A stretch of DNA of 42,514 nt from JAICYJ01 sp963797565 (GCA_963797565.1 CAWCPM010000004.1:1-42514), one strand, 5' to 3'. Counted from the stretch's first letter, positions 32,209 to 40,507 are shown. The notes: generated from the sequence alone by a model not told the origin. Translations and numbers: made by a program.

Positions 32209-32692
32209 CTGCCCACCCCTTCCGGATCGTCGCCAGCCCCGCGCGCACGTTCTGGCGCGCCGCCGGCTCGCTGCAGCTCAATGCCTCCCCGATCTGGGCG
32301 TAGTCCAGATCGGCCGCGAAGCGCAGGAACACCGCCGTTCGTTGCTTGTCCGGCAAACGGCGCACCGCCCGCCACAGCGCCGGCTCCGCCTCGCCACCTC
32401 CGCTCACCGCCACCTCCGGCACCTGCTCGACCGGGATCGGATTCCGCCCTCGCGCGCGGTGCACGTCCAGCGCCTTTCGGTGCGCGATCTGGAACAGCCA
32501 GGCGCGCAGGTTCGATGCGTCCCGCAGCTTCGGATAGGCCCGTAGCGCCGACAGGAACGTATCCTGGAATGCGTCCTCCGCATCCACCGGCCCGACCGAC
32601 GCCGACAGGAACCGGAACAGCTCCCCGGAGTGGCGGTCGAGCAGCAGCTGAAAGGGCGGCAGCTTCACATGTGGAGAACGGGTCCCGGCCAT
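32201..32692 (-). CDS. ECF-type RNA polymerase sigma factor linked to ogt
   Basis: This 163-residue sigma-70 family protein has region 2 in LLLDRHSGELFRFLSASVGP and DAEDAFQDTFLSALRAYPKL, followed by NLRAWLFQIAHRKALDVHRA. Region 4 is RRLPDKQRTAVFLRFAADLD and YAQIGEALSCSEPAARQNVR. It lacks any C-terminal extension, and no anti-sigma gene adjoins it, so its activity may be set by transcription. The start at ATG 32692 is the longest sensible one; an in-frame GTG eight codons later is possible. Its stop overlaps ogt. The GNAT gene ends 16 nt upstream on the same strand, so ahbAB-GNAT-sigma-ogt may be one transcript. Confidence 0.88.
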   Translation of the reverse strand: MAGTRSPHVKLPPFQLLLDRHSGELFRFLSASVGPVDAEDAFQDTFLSALRAYPKLRDASNLRAWLFQIAHRKALDVHRARGRNPIPVEQVPEVAVSGGGEAEPALWRAVRRLPDKQRTAVFLRFAADLDYAQIGEALSCSEPAARQNVRAGLATIRKGWADG

Positions 32693-32708
32693 TCCGCGTG
32701 AGATCCGG

Positions 32709-33116
32709 CTAGAACGTCCAGGTGAACAGCACGGCCTCGGGCTCGCGCACGCCGTCGGCCGCGGCGTACGCCCGCAGCGCCGCCGGATTGCCGTCGTCGG
32801 TCAGCACCCACATCCCGTAGCAGCCGCGCTCGCCGGCCAGCTCGGCCAGCGCTCGCACCAGCGACCGCCCGACCCCCTGGTTGCGCGACGCCTCGTCCAC
32901 GGCCAGCTCGTACAAGAACATCTCCGTGCCCTTGTCGGGGTGCGTCATCTCGACGCCGCTCACGAACCCGGCCACGGCCTCACCGCTGTAGGCGACCAGT
33001 AGGTGGTGCGTGGGATCGCCGAGGAAGCGCTCAACCGCCTCGTGCCGCAGCGCGTGATCGAACAGCGGCTGCACGGCCGCAACGGCGTCCGCGCTGCCCG
33101 CCCGCTCGATCCGCAT
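32709..33116 (-). CDS. GNAT-family N-acetyltransferase
   Basis: This 135-residue acetyl-CoA-dependent acetyltransferase has RHEAVERFLGDPTHHLLVAY, VAGFVSGVEMTHPDKGTEMF, and LYELAVDEASRNQGVGRSLV. The last contains motif A (QGVGRSL, the pyrophosphate-binding R/QxxGxG/A loop). YGMWVLTDDGNPAALRAYAA is motif B. The pattern resembles the AAC(3)-I/AacC-like small GNATs with the HPDK segment, but the acceptor cannot be named. ATG 33116 shares one base with the TGA of ahbAB (TGATG), so it is translationally coupled to that gene. Confidence 0.88.
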   Translation of the reverse strand: MRIERAGSADAVAAVQPLFDHALRHEAVERFLGDPTHHLLVAYSGEAVAGFVSGVEMTHPDKGTEMFLYELAVDEASRNQGVGRSLVRALAELAGERGCYGMWVLTDDGNPAALRAYAAADGVREPEAVLFTWTF

Positions 33117-34153
33117 CAGGCCGGCTGCAGCTCCGGGGCGTGCCTGCGCTCCCACTCCTCGGCGTCGGGGCTGAAGTAGACGAGCCGCGTCTTCTTCCAC
33201 TCCTTGGTCGAGTAGAGCGTGATCCGCTCGGTAAGCCCGGTCTCGCCCGAGATCGCGTCGAGCACGTCCTCGCACTCCTGCTTGGTGCGCCCGTGGGTCA
33301 TCGAGAACAGGTTGTAGGGCCAGTCGGGATACGTCGGCCGCTGGTAGCAGTGCGACACGCCGCGGTAGGCCGCCATCAGCTGGCCGACCGCCTCGACGTC
33401 GTCCTCCGGCACCTTCCACACGCCCATGCCGTTGTAGACGAACCCGGCCGAGCGGTGGTAGAGCACCGCCGCGAACCGGCGCATCTGGCCGGTGGCGTGG
33501 AACTCGGCGGCCTTTGCCAGCAGCTCCTCGACGGTGTAGCCGGCCCGCTCCGCCGGCGCCGCGAACGGCTCCGGCACTCCCCGCAGGTCGGCCTGCAGCG
33601 CCCGGATCGCGGCGATGTCCTGATCGCCCAGCGCCTCCGGCGGCGGCGTCGGCAGCGTCAGCTCGCGCTTGGCGCGCTTCGCGGCCGGGTCGCGCCCGCC
33701 CTGGATGTCGAGGTCGACGCCGATCTTGAAGAACTGCAGCGCCGGCAGCGGCCTGATCACGTCCACCTCGGCCAGCTCGCCCAGAAGCTCGATCGTGCGG
33801 TCGAGGCCGATCGCCGAGTTGGGCGGCACGCCCACCGTGAACCAGATGTTGAAGTCGTGCTCGCGCTCGTAGTTGTGGGTGACGCCGGGATGCGTGTTGA
33901 TCGCCGCGGCGGCGTCGTCGGCCCGCTCGGCCGATGTGCGCGCGGCCACAAGGCACGAGCGATAGCCCAGCCGGCGCGTGTCGAAGATGGCCGAGATCTG
34001 GCGGATGATCTTGTCCTGCCGCAGCCGCGCGATCCGCTCCAGCACCTGCTGCTCGGTCTCGCCGAGCCGCTCGCCCAGCGCTGCGTACGGCCGCTCGACC
34101 ACCGGGAAGTCGTTCTGGATCAGATCGCAGAGTGTCCTGTCGGCGTCATCCAT
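33116..34153 (-). CDS. ahbAB: siroheme decarboxylase, AhbA-AhbB fusion (Lrp/AsnC-like fold)
   Basis: This 345-residue protein has two Lrp/AsnC-type modules. The N-half has an HTH (CDLIQNDFPVVERPYAALGE, TEQQVLERIARLRQDKIIRQ) then GVTHNYEREHDFNIWFTVGV. The C-half has GYTVEELLAKAAEFHATGQM then GVSHCYQRPTYPDWPYNLFS and MTHGRTKQECEDVL. The HNYERxHDFNIWFT and SHCYxRPxYPDWPYN stretches are those of NirD/L-G/H and AhbA/AhbB, which decarboxylate siroheme to didecarboxysiroheme in the alternative heme (or heme d1) pathway. Automatic annotation would tend to call it an Lrp regulator. Other ahb genes are not in the window. It is divergent from a cytochrome c gene, which fits a role in heme supply. Confidence 0.85.
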   Translation of the reverse strand: MDDADRTLCDLIQNDFPVVERPYAALGERLGETEQQVLERIARLRQDKIIRQISAIFDTRRLGYRSCLVAARTSAERADDAAAAINTHPGVTHNYEREHDFNIWFTVGVPPNSAIGLDRTIELLGELAEVDVIRPLPALQFFKIGVDLDIQGGRDPAAKRAKRELTLPTPPPEALGDQDIAAIRALQADLRGVPEPFAAPAERAGYTVEELLAKAAEFHATGQMRRFAAVLYHRSAGFVYNGMGVWKVPEDDVEAVGQLMAAYRGVSHCYQRPTYPDWPYNLFSMTHGRTKQECEDVLDAISGETGLTERITLYSTKEWKKTRLVYFSPDAEEWERRHAPELQPA

Positions 34154-34162
34154 CGAACCTGA

Positions 34163-34168
34163 AGGATA
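34163..34168 (-). promoter_or_regulatory. -10 box (TATCCT) for ahbAB
   Basis: TATCCT on the minus strand stands 9 nt before ATG 34153. It shares two bases with the divergent cytochrome c -10 box. Confidence 0.55.
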
Positions 34169-34172
34169 CGCT
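34167..34172 (+). promoter_or_regulatory. -10 box (TACGCT) for the cytochrome c gene, leaderless
   Basis: TACGCT stands 6 nt before ATG 34179. Together with the ahbAB box it forms AGGATACGCT, a back-to-back promoter. Confidence 0.6.
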
Positions 34173-34178
34173 CGCGAG

Positions 34179-34484
34179 ATGCGGTTGGCGGCAGCGACAG
34201 CGATTGTGATCGCACTCACGGCGGCCACCGGCTGCGGCGGCGAGACCGCCGCGCACCACTCGCAGTACCTCTACATGCAGAAGTGCGCCTCCTGCCACGG
34301 CGTCTCCGCCGACGCGAAGACACCGGTGCCGAACGCCACCAACCTGCTCGATCCGGCCAACCGTCCCCAGCTGGAGCAGGTGCGCCGCGCGATCATCGAC
34401 GGCCGGCCGGGCATGCCGAAGGGCCTGCTGGGCGGGTCGGACGTCGATCAGATCGCCGCCTACCTGTCGGGGGAGAAGAAGTGA
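34179..34484 (+). CDS. monoheme cytochrome c, probable lipoprotein
   Basis: This 101-residue exported protein has the signal MRLAAATAIVIALTAATGCG, in which the Cys at about residue 19 could be lipidated (ATGC, a loose lipobox). One heme site is CASCHG in YMQKCASCHGVSADAKTPVP, and a distal Met ligand probably lies in GRPGMPKGLLGG. The end DVDQIAAYLSGEKK is the usual last helix of a class I cytochrome c. It would carry electrons on the outer face of the membrane. Its promoter overlaps that of ahbAB, so heme supply and a heme protein are made from one regulatory point. Its TGA overlaps the GTG of the HAD gene. Confidence 0.9.
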   Translation: MRLAAATAIVIALTAATGCGGETAAHHSQYLYMQKCASCHGVSADAKTPVPNATNLLDPANRPQLEQVRRAIIDGRPGMPKGLLGGSDVDQIAAYLSGEKK

Positions 34485-35312
34485 CCCTGCCCGAGGCGCT
34501 CGACCCGAGGGCCGTGCGTGCCGTCGCGATGGACCTCGACCGCACGATCCTGCCCGAGACGCTCGAGCTGCGCCCGCGCCTGGTCGACGCCGTGCAGGCG
34601 GTCGCCGCGCGCCGGCGTGGTGCCGATCGTGGCAACGGGGCGGATGCTGCGCTCGTCGCGTCCCTTCGCCCTGCAGCTGGGCGTGACCGCGCCGCTGATC
34701 TGTTACCAGGGCGCGCTGATCGCCGATCCCCAGAGCGGCGAATGGCTGCGCCACGAGCCGATGCCGGTGCCGCTGGCGCGCGAGGTGATCGAGGCCTGCC
34801 GCAAGCGCGACCAGCACTGCAACGTCTACGTCGACGACGAGCTCTACGTCGACGAGCTGAACGTGTACGCGCTCGAGTACGCCCGCCACGCCAAGCTGGA
34901 GGCACATCCCGTGGGCGACCTCGAGCGCTGGCTGAGCGAGCCCACCACCAAGATCGTGGTGGTCGGCGAGCCCGAGCTGCTGGACGCACTCCAGATCGAG
35001 CTACGCGCCCAGTTCGGCGACCGCCTGTTCATCGCCAAGTCGCTGCCGTTCTTCCTGGAGGTGGCCCAGCCGGGCGTCTCCAAGGGCAGCGCCCTGGAGT
35101 GGGTGTGTGACCGCATCTCCATCGAGCCGGCCCAAGTTGTCTCGTTCGGCGACGGCGCCAACGACATCGAGCTGCTGCGCGACGCCGGCTTCGGCGTGGC
35201 CATCGAGGGCGCCGATCAGATCCTGCTCGACGAGGCCGATGCGACCGTGCCGGGGCCGGAGCACGACGGCGTCGCCCGCTTCCTGGAAGCGTTAGTGTCA
35301 GCCAGGTCGTGA
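34481..35312 (+). pseudogene. HAD-superfamily (Cof-type) phosphatase, frameshifted
   Basis: The gene starts at GTG 34481 with VAMDLDRTILPETLELRPRL (motif I, DLDRT). The frame is lost near 34605-34612 in a GC-repeat (CCGCGCGCCGGCG). It continues in the next frame with GVVPIVATGRMLRSSRPFAL (motif II), the cap domain, GVSKGSALEWVCDRISIEP (motif III Lys) and VSFGDGANDIELLRDAGF (motif IV), ending at TGA 35312. All four HAD motifs survive, so one added base (or two lost) is the only defect. Cof-type HADs dephosphorylate sugar phosphates or flavin precursors; the substrate is unknown. The gene overlaps both the cytochrome c gene and serS by 4 nt. Intact length would be about 276 residues. Confidence 0.82.
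35293..35298 (+). promoter_or_regulatory. possible -10 box (TAGTGT) for serS
   Basis: TAGTGT near the end of the HAD gene lies 10 nt before GTG 35309. Confidence 0.35.
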
Positions 35313-36589
35313 TCGACGCGAAGCTGATCCGCTCGGAGCCAGACCGCGTCCGCGAAGCGCTGGCGCGCCGCGGCGCCGGCGACCTGGTCGATGCATTCCT
35401 GGAGCTGGACGGCGAGCGCCGGCGCCTGCAGGCCGCCGTGGAGGGCGCTCGGGCCGCGAACAACGCTGCGGCCAAGGCCATCGCCGAGGCCAAGCAGAAG
35501 GGCGAGGACACCTCGATCCCGATCGCCCGCCAGGCCCAGCTGAAGGCCGAGCAGGCGACCGACGAGGGCGCCCTGGCCGAGATCAGCGATCGCATCCGCA
35601 AGCTGATGCTGCGCATGCCCAACCTGCCCGACCCGACCGCCGCCGACGGCATGTCCGAGGATGACTCCGTCACCATCAGCACCCACGGCCAGAAGCCGGA
35701 CTTCGGGTTCGAGCCGAAGGACCACCTCGAGCTGGCCGGCCCCGACGGATTGGGCCTGATCGACATCGAGGCCGCCGCGAAGGTGTCGGGCAGCCGCTTC
35801 CACTACCTGCTGGGCGACCTGGTACGGCTGGAGCTGGCGATGGTGCAGTGGGGCATGGCCAAGCTGACCGGCAAGGGCTTCCTGCCCGTGGTGCCGCCGG
35901 TGCTGGTGCGCGAGCCGGCGATGGAGGGCACCGGCATGTTCCCGGAGGCGCGCGAGCAGGCCTACGCCATCGAGCAGGACGACCTGTTCCTGGTGGGCAC
36001 GGCCGAGGTGCCGCTGGCATCGCTGCACGCGGGCGCGATCCTGGAGGAGGCGCAGCTGCCGCTGCGCTACGTCGGCCTCTCCCCGTGCTTTCGCCGCGAG
36101 GCCGGCGCCGCCGGCAAGGACACGCGCGGCATCTTCCGCGTCCACCAGTTCGACAAGCTGGAGATGTTCGTGTTCTGCCTGCCCGACCAGTCGCAGGAGA
36201 CCCACGACCAGCTGCTCGCGATCGAGGAGGAGATCGCCCAGGAGCTGGGGTTCCACTACCAGGTGCAGAACATCCCGATGGGCGACCTCGGCGCCGCCGC
36301 CGCCAAGAAGTACGACATCGAGGTCTGGCTGCCCGGCCAGCAGCGCTACCGGGAGCTGACGTCCTGTTCCAACACCACCGACTTCCAGTCGCGGCGGCTC
36401 GACATCCGCTACCGCCCGGCGTCCGGGGGGCCGCGGCACGTGCACACGCTGAACGGCACCGCCCTCACCTCCAGCCGCACGCTGCTGGCGCTGATCGAGT
36501 ACGGCCAGCAGGCCGACGGCTCGGTGCGGACGCCCGAGTCGCTGCAGGCGTTCGGCGCACCGCCAGAGCTCGCTCCCCGAACCATCTAG
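35309..36589 (+). CDS. serS: seryl-tRNA synthetase
   Basis: This 426-residue class II synthetase charges tRNA-Ser. The N-terminal long coiled-coil arm that grips the extra arm of tRNA-Ser covers about residues 25-100 (LDGERRRLQAAVEGARAANN, AKAIAEAKQKGED). Motif 1 lies around GKGFLPVVPPVLVREPAM, motif 2 is CFRREAGAAGKDTRGIFRVH, and motif 3 is LNGTALTSSRTLLALIEYGQ. Serine pocket residues lie in TAEVPLASLH and SSCSNTTDFQSRRLDIRYR-like text. The length is normal. GTG 35309 overlaps the HAD gene stop. A tRNA-Ser gene lies 5.8 kb downstream at the window edge. Confidence 0.97.
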   Translation: MIDAKLIRSEPDRVREALARRGAGDLVDAFLELDGERRRLQAAVEGARAANNAAAKAIAEAKQKGEDTSIPIARQAQLKAEQATDEGALAEISDRIRKLMLRMPNLPDPTAADGMSEDDSVTISTHGQKPDFGFEPKDHLELAGPDGLGLIDIEAAAKVSGSRFHYLLGDLVRLELAMVQWGMAKLTGKGFLPVVPPVLVREPAMEGTGMFPEAREQAYAIEQDDLFLVGTAEVPLASLHAGAILEEAQLPLRYVGLSPCFRREAGAAGKDTRGIFRVHQFDKLEMFVFCLPDQSQETHDQLLAIEEEIAQELGFHYQVQNIPMGDLGAAAAKKYDIEVWLPGQQRYRELTSCSNTTDFQSRRLDIRYRPASGGPRHVHTLNGTALTSSRTLLALIEYGQQADGSVRTPESLQAFGAPPELAPRTI

Positions 36590-36592
36590 TCT
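36587..36592 (+). promoter_or_regulatory. -10 box (TAGTCT) for the PLP enzyme gene, leaderless
   Basis: TAGTCT overlaps the serS stop codon and stands 6 nt before ATG 36599. Confidence 0.6.
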
Positions 36593-36598
36593 CTGCGC

Positions 36599-37705
36599 AT
36601 GCACCGCGAGTCAAAGCTGGTCGGCGCCTCCCGCGAGTCCCATGCCGGGCTGGCGCCGGTGCTGCAGCGCGCGGTCACCTTCAACAACATCCCTCCCGCC
36701 CGGGGCGGATCGCCCTACGGCCGCACCACCGTGCCGGTGGCGGACGAGGCCGAGGGGCTGCTGGGCGAGCTCGAGGACGCGCGCGCGATCGTCTGTGCCA
36801 GCGGCATGACGGCCTGGACGACGCTGAGCCTGGCGGTGCTGCGGCCGGGGCGGGCACTGGCCATCCCCGACGCCGGCTACTACGGGTTCGAGACGCTGAG
36901 CGCGTCGATCCTGGAGCCGTGGGGCGTCGAGGTGCGCCGCTACCGCGCCACCGACATCGACGACCTGCGGCGCGCCGCCGACGGCGCCGCGCTGGCGCTG
37001 GTCGAGACGCCGGCCAACCCGAACATGGAGGTGATCGACATCGCGGCCGCAGCCGATGCGGTGCACGCCGGAGGCGGGCTGCTGGTCTGCGACAACACCA
37101 CCGCCACGCCGCTGCTGCAGCTGCCGCTCGACCTGGGCGCCGACGTCTGCGTGCAGAGCGCGACCAAGTCGCTTTCGGGCCACTCCGACACGCTGGCGGG
37201 CGTGCTGACCCTGCGCGACGAAGAGCTGGCCGAGTCGATCCTGTACGTGCGCGGCGAGGCCGGCACCGTGCTCGGGCCCGACCCCGCCTGGCTGCTGATG
37301 CGCGGCCTGCGCACGCTGGCCGTGCGGGTGCGGCAGCACTGCGAGACGGCGCTCGACCTGGCCGGGCGGCTGAGCGAGCACCCCGCCGTGGTCGCCGTCA
37401 ACTACCCGGGGCTGCCCACCCACCCCGGACACGAGCTGGCCTCCCGCCAGATGCAGGGCGGCTACGGCGGGCTGTTCTCGTTCGTGCTGGCGACGGCCGA
37501 GCAGGCCGAGACGCTGGAGCGCTCGCTGCAGCTGATCCACCCCGCCACCAGCCTCGGCAGCGTGGAGTCGCTGATCGAGCGGCGCGACCGGATCGAGCCG
37601 GCCGGCCGCGTCGCACCGGGGCTGCTGCGGATGTCGGTCGGGCTCGAGCATCCCGACGACCTCTGGGCCGACCTGTCGCAGGCGCTCGACGCCGCCACCG
37701 CCTAA
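36599..37705 (+). CDS. Cys/Met-metabolism PLP-dependent enzyme (cystathionine synthase/lyase family)
   Basis: This 368-residue fold-type I enzyme has PYGRTTVP near the N-terminus, ARAIVCASGMTAWTTLSLAV (the phosphate-binding turn), and ALVETPANPNMEVIDIAAAA. The PLP-binding Asp is in LLVCDNTTATPLLQLPLDLG, and the Schiff-base Lys in CVQSATKSLSGHSDTLAGVL. The C-terminal part contains HPATSLGSVESLIERRD, the SLGG-like loop, and LLRMSVGLEHPDDLWADL. It could be cystathionine gamma-synthase, gamma-lyase or beta-lyase; these cannot be separated here. It is slightly short for the family. ATG 36599 is fixed by its -10 box. It converges on the sedolisin gene with a 30-bp gap. Confidence 0.9.
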   Translation: MHRESKLVGASRESHAGLAPVLQRAVTFNNIPPARGGSPYGRTTVPVADEAEGLLGELEDARAIVCASGMTAWTTLSLAVLRPGRALAIPDAGYYGFETLSASILEPWGVEVRRYRATDIDDLRRAADGAALALVETPANPNMEVIDIAAAADAVHAGGGLLVCDNTTATPLLQLPLDLGADVCVQSATKSLSGHSDTLAGVLTLRDEELAESILYVRGEAGTVLGPDPAWLLMRGLRTLAVRVRQHCETALDLAGRLSEHPAVVAVNYPGLPTHPGHELASRQMQGGYGGLFSFVLATAEQAETLERSLQLIHPATSLGSVESLIERRDRIEPAGRVAPGLLRMSVGLEHPDDLWADLSQALDAATA

Positions 37706-37735
37706 CGGCGGGGCGACGCCGAGCCGGAGCCCGCG

Positions 37736-39641
37736 CTACGGCTGCGCCAGCGCCGCCGCGATCGCGCTGATCCGCGGCGAGCCGATGCCGGTGGCCATGT
37801 CGTAGTTGCGCGTGGTCAGGAACAGGCCGTTGTTGTTCACGGTCTGGTCGATGCCGGTGATGTCGTGGAAGGTGCTGCCGTAGCTGCCGCGCAGCATCGC
37901 GTACAGCGCCGGGTTGGCCAGCCCGATCCTGGCACCGCGTCCCAGGCTGACGCTGTCGGCCAGGATCGCTCCCCACACCGGCGCCGACAGGCTGGTGCCG
38001 CCGATCCCGAACCAGCGCGACGGCGCGGTCACGCAGGTGCTGTTGGTCCTGGGGTTGCCGGTGCAGTACTCGGCGTACGGGGTGAACTCATCCGCGTTGG
38101 CCGACACGTCGGGCACCTCGCGGCAGAACCGGCGGGGCACCCTCCGACAGCCGTTGGCGGACTGCTCCGAGTTCACGCCGGGGCCGAACTGGTAGGACGG
38201 CCGCGGCCAGAACCGCGACACGCCGCCACCGCCGGCGCCGAACTGGGCGCAGCCGTCAAGGCCGGACGGCGTGCCGCTGCACGCGTTCAGCGGGTTCCAG
38301 ACCGTCTCGCGCCCGCGCGGATAGGACGGGTGCCTGTTGCGGCCGGGGTCGAACGTCCCGAACGACGTGCCGCCCACGCTGGTCACCAGCGGCTGGGAGG
38401 TGGGATCGTCGACGGTCGGCTGCGTGGCATGCGCCGGGTCCTCGAGCAGGCAGTCGAAGGCCCCCTCGTCGCCGGACGACGAGGTGATGCTCTGCCCCTG
38501 CATCGCCATCTGCGTGAAGATCACGTTCTCGGCCCTCGCGTAGCTGCGTGCCGACGCCGGGCTCGCAGAAGCCCCAGCTGGTGCTGACCGTGTCGGCCCG
38601 GTCGTCGGAGGCGATGCGCTGGTACTCGTCCAGCGACGTCTGCCCGGTGAAGTCGTTGGGCGCGTTGTAGACGAGCAGCCGGTTGACCGCGGGCGCCATG
38701 CCCAGCTGCGCCTCGATGTCCGCCTCGACCTCGATGTCGTTAGCTGAAGTCGTGGAGGAAACACGTGTCGTGCTTCGGGCACGTGCCGTGCACGGGGCCG
38801 CCGTCGACGTTGATGTTGCGAAGCGGCGGCGTGTAGCCCTTGCCGAGGAAGGTATGCCCGAACACCGTGATGTCGTGCTGGGTGTAGCCGGACAGCTCGA
38901 ACACCGCCGAGACGGTGCCCCTGCCCTGTCCCCGCGGGCCCTTGGCGAACAGCGCGCCGGCGCTGTAGAGGCTGCGCACCTGCTGCGGCGACAGCCCCGA
39001 TCCGTGCGGCCCGGCGCCGTAACGCGGCACCTTGCGGCCGAGTGCGGCTGCGGCGGTGCTCGTGCGCACGTAGGCCGGGTGGAGGCGAACGGTGTTGGTG
39101 AGGCCGACCACGCCCAGGACGTCGGCGGCGATCGAGGACGGCACCTCGATCGGCGAGGCGTTGGCGTGGAAGCTGGTTCCGCGCGCCGAGCGGTAGCGCA
39201 GGATGGTGGTGCCGAACGCCCGCTGCACCTGCGCCGAGCTGCCGGTGGCGCGCAGCAGGAACGGCGAACGGGTGGCCGAGACGGCCAGTCCGGCGGCGCG
39301 CAGCGCGCCGGTCACGCGTGCCAGGCTGGCGGCCGACGGCGCGTACAGGTGCGCGAACTGGCCGCGCCCCAGCCAGTGGTGGTAGGACGCGGACGCCGGG
39401 TTATAGAGGGCGGACAGGCTGCGGTTCATGCCGGCCTGGTCGCGCGGGGCGAGCACCACCTCGACGCTCATGGCCGCCTTGCGATATGCGCCTTGCACGG
39501 AGGCGCCGGCGGGCCGTATGAAGCTGCCCCGGATCGGCGTCATCCGCGCGTGCGGCGCGGCGCCGGCGACGGCACCACCACCCGCCACGAGCAGCCCGAA
39601 CATGTCAGACCCACACCAACGGCACGTGCCCTGCTGGTCAC
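37736..39641 (-). pseudogene. secreted S53 (sedolisin/kumamolisin) peptidase, multiply frameshifted
   Basis: Starting at GTG 39641 (GGGAGG 5 nt upstream) the signal begins MTSRARAVGVGLT. It appears to jump frame near 39604 into MFGLLVAGGGAVAGAAPHAR. The pro-domain follows (LSALYNPASASYHHWLGRGQ, ALRAAGLAVSATRSPFLLRA), ending CFLHDFS. An extra base near 38742 leads to DIEVEADIEAQLGMAP with the catalytic Glu and Asp. Another near 38546 leads to YARAENVIFTQMAMQGQSIT, SSSGDEGAFDC (oxyanion Asp) and GIGGTSLSAPVWGAILADS (catalytic Ser). The Ca-binding end is DITGIDQTVNNNG then YDMATGIGSPR, with TAG at 37738-37736. All catalytic residues survive. This is an acid-active serine-carboxyl peptidase, probably intact in life or only recently broken. 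Confidence 0.85.
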
Positions 39642-39680
39642 TTCGGCCTCCCTCCCCCGTGTGAAAAACCGACCGGCCCG

Positions 39681-39686
39681 ACACTA
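39681..39686 (-). promoter_or_regulatory. candidate -10 box (TAGTGT) of the sedolisin gene
   Basis: TAGTGT on the minus strand lies about 40 nt before GTG 39641, so the leader would include the GGGAGG ribosome binding site. Confidence 0.35.
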
Positions 39687-39745
39687 GCAGCAGATCGGTC
39701 ACGGTCGCCGTGAGGCAGGCGGGACGTTCGGGCGCGACGCCCTGA

Positions 39746-40450
39746 TCAGCGGTCGCCGTCGTCCTTCTTCCAGGGCGGCGATGCCTGGAACGCACGCTCG
39801 ATCCTGTCGGCCACCCAGCCGGTGATGCGCTGCTCGAACGCCTCGGCCGCGCGCTCGATGCGGGCGTCGAAGTCGTCGCCGCGCTCCAGCGTCTCGAGCG
39901 GCGTCGCGGCCGTGTGGCGGAGCGGCGGGAAGTCCCCGCCCAGGCCCGGCGCGACCAGCTGGTACACGTGCTCGGGACCGTCCATGTCGGGCAGGCTGGT
40001 CGAGCCCAGATCGATCGTCTCGGCGCCCGAGATCAGTCGCGTTGCCTCGGTCAGCAACACCTGCCCGCCGTGCCCCGCTGCGCACAGCCGCGCGGCCCGC
40101 ACGACGTCGATGCCGGTGTAGCCGCCCTCATCGGTCAGGTGCGGCTCGCCGGTGTGCAGCGACATCCGCACCCGCACCGCGGTGCCGTCCGGCCACTCCG
40201 CGAGCGTGTGCTGCCGCTGGGCAACGATCGCCGCTGCGACGCCCGACGGCGCCGAGCGGAAGGCGGCGAACATGGCGTCGCCCTGGCAGTCCACCACCAC
40301 CCCGTCGCCGGCCGCCACGGCCTCGCGCAGCAAGCCCCGCTGCTGCTTGAGCACGTCCGGCCAGCCGTCGCCGAGCCGCTTCAGGAGCGCGGTCGATCCC
40401 TCGATGTCGGAGAACATCAGCGTCACCGTGCCGGCCGGCAGCTCGCTCAT
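39746..40450 (-). CDS. class III adenylate/guanylate cyclase domain protein
   Basis: This 234-residue cytoplasmic protein has a single cyclase homology domain (about residues 5-165). The first metal Asp and loop are VTLMFSDIEGSTALLKRLGD, the second metal Asp lies in VVDCQGDAMFAAFRSAPSG, and dimer-interface residues lie in YTGIDVVRAARLCAAGHGGQ. SLHTGEPHLTDEGG is typical of the actinobacterial group. The last 70 residues are helical (ERGDDFDARIERAAEAFEQR) with no known domain. No membrane segment is present. An upstream in-frame GTG at 40474 exists, but ATG 40450 is preferred because TACGGT stands 6 nt before it. Whether it makes cAMP or cGMP, or is only regulatory, is open. Confidence 0.88.
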   Translation of the reverse strand: MSELPAGTVTLMFSDIEGSTALLKRLGDGWPDVLKQQRGLLREAVAAGDGVVVDCQGDAMFAAFRSAPSGVAAAIVAQRQHTLAEWPDGTAVRVRMSLHTGEPHLTDEGGYTGIDVVRAARLCAAGHGGQVLLTEATRLISGAETIDLGSTSLPDMDGPEHVYQLVAPGLGGDFPPLRHTAATPLETLERGDDFDARIERAAEAFEQRITGWVADRIERAFQASPPWKKDDGDR

Positions 40451-40456
40451 GGCCGA

Positions 40457-40462
40457 ACCGTA
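40457..40462 (-). promoter_or_regulatory. -10 box (TACGGT) for the cyclase gene, leaderless; decides its start
   Basis: TACGGT on the minus strand stands 6 nt before ATG 40450. It lies inside the longer open frame and so argues for the shorter protein. Confidence 0.6.
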
Positions 40463-40507
40463 CCGCGCGGCCACGGGATGCGTGGGGGGCGATCCCCGCG
40501 GCGGCGC

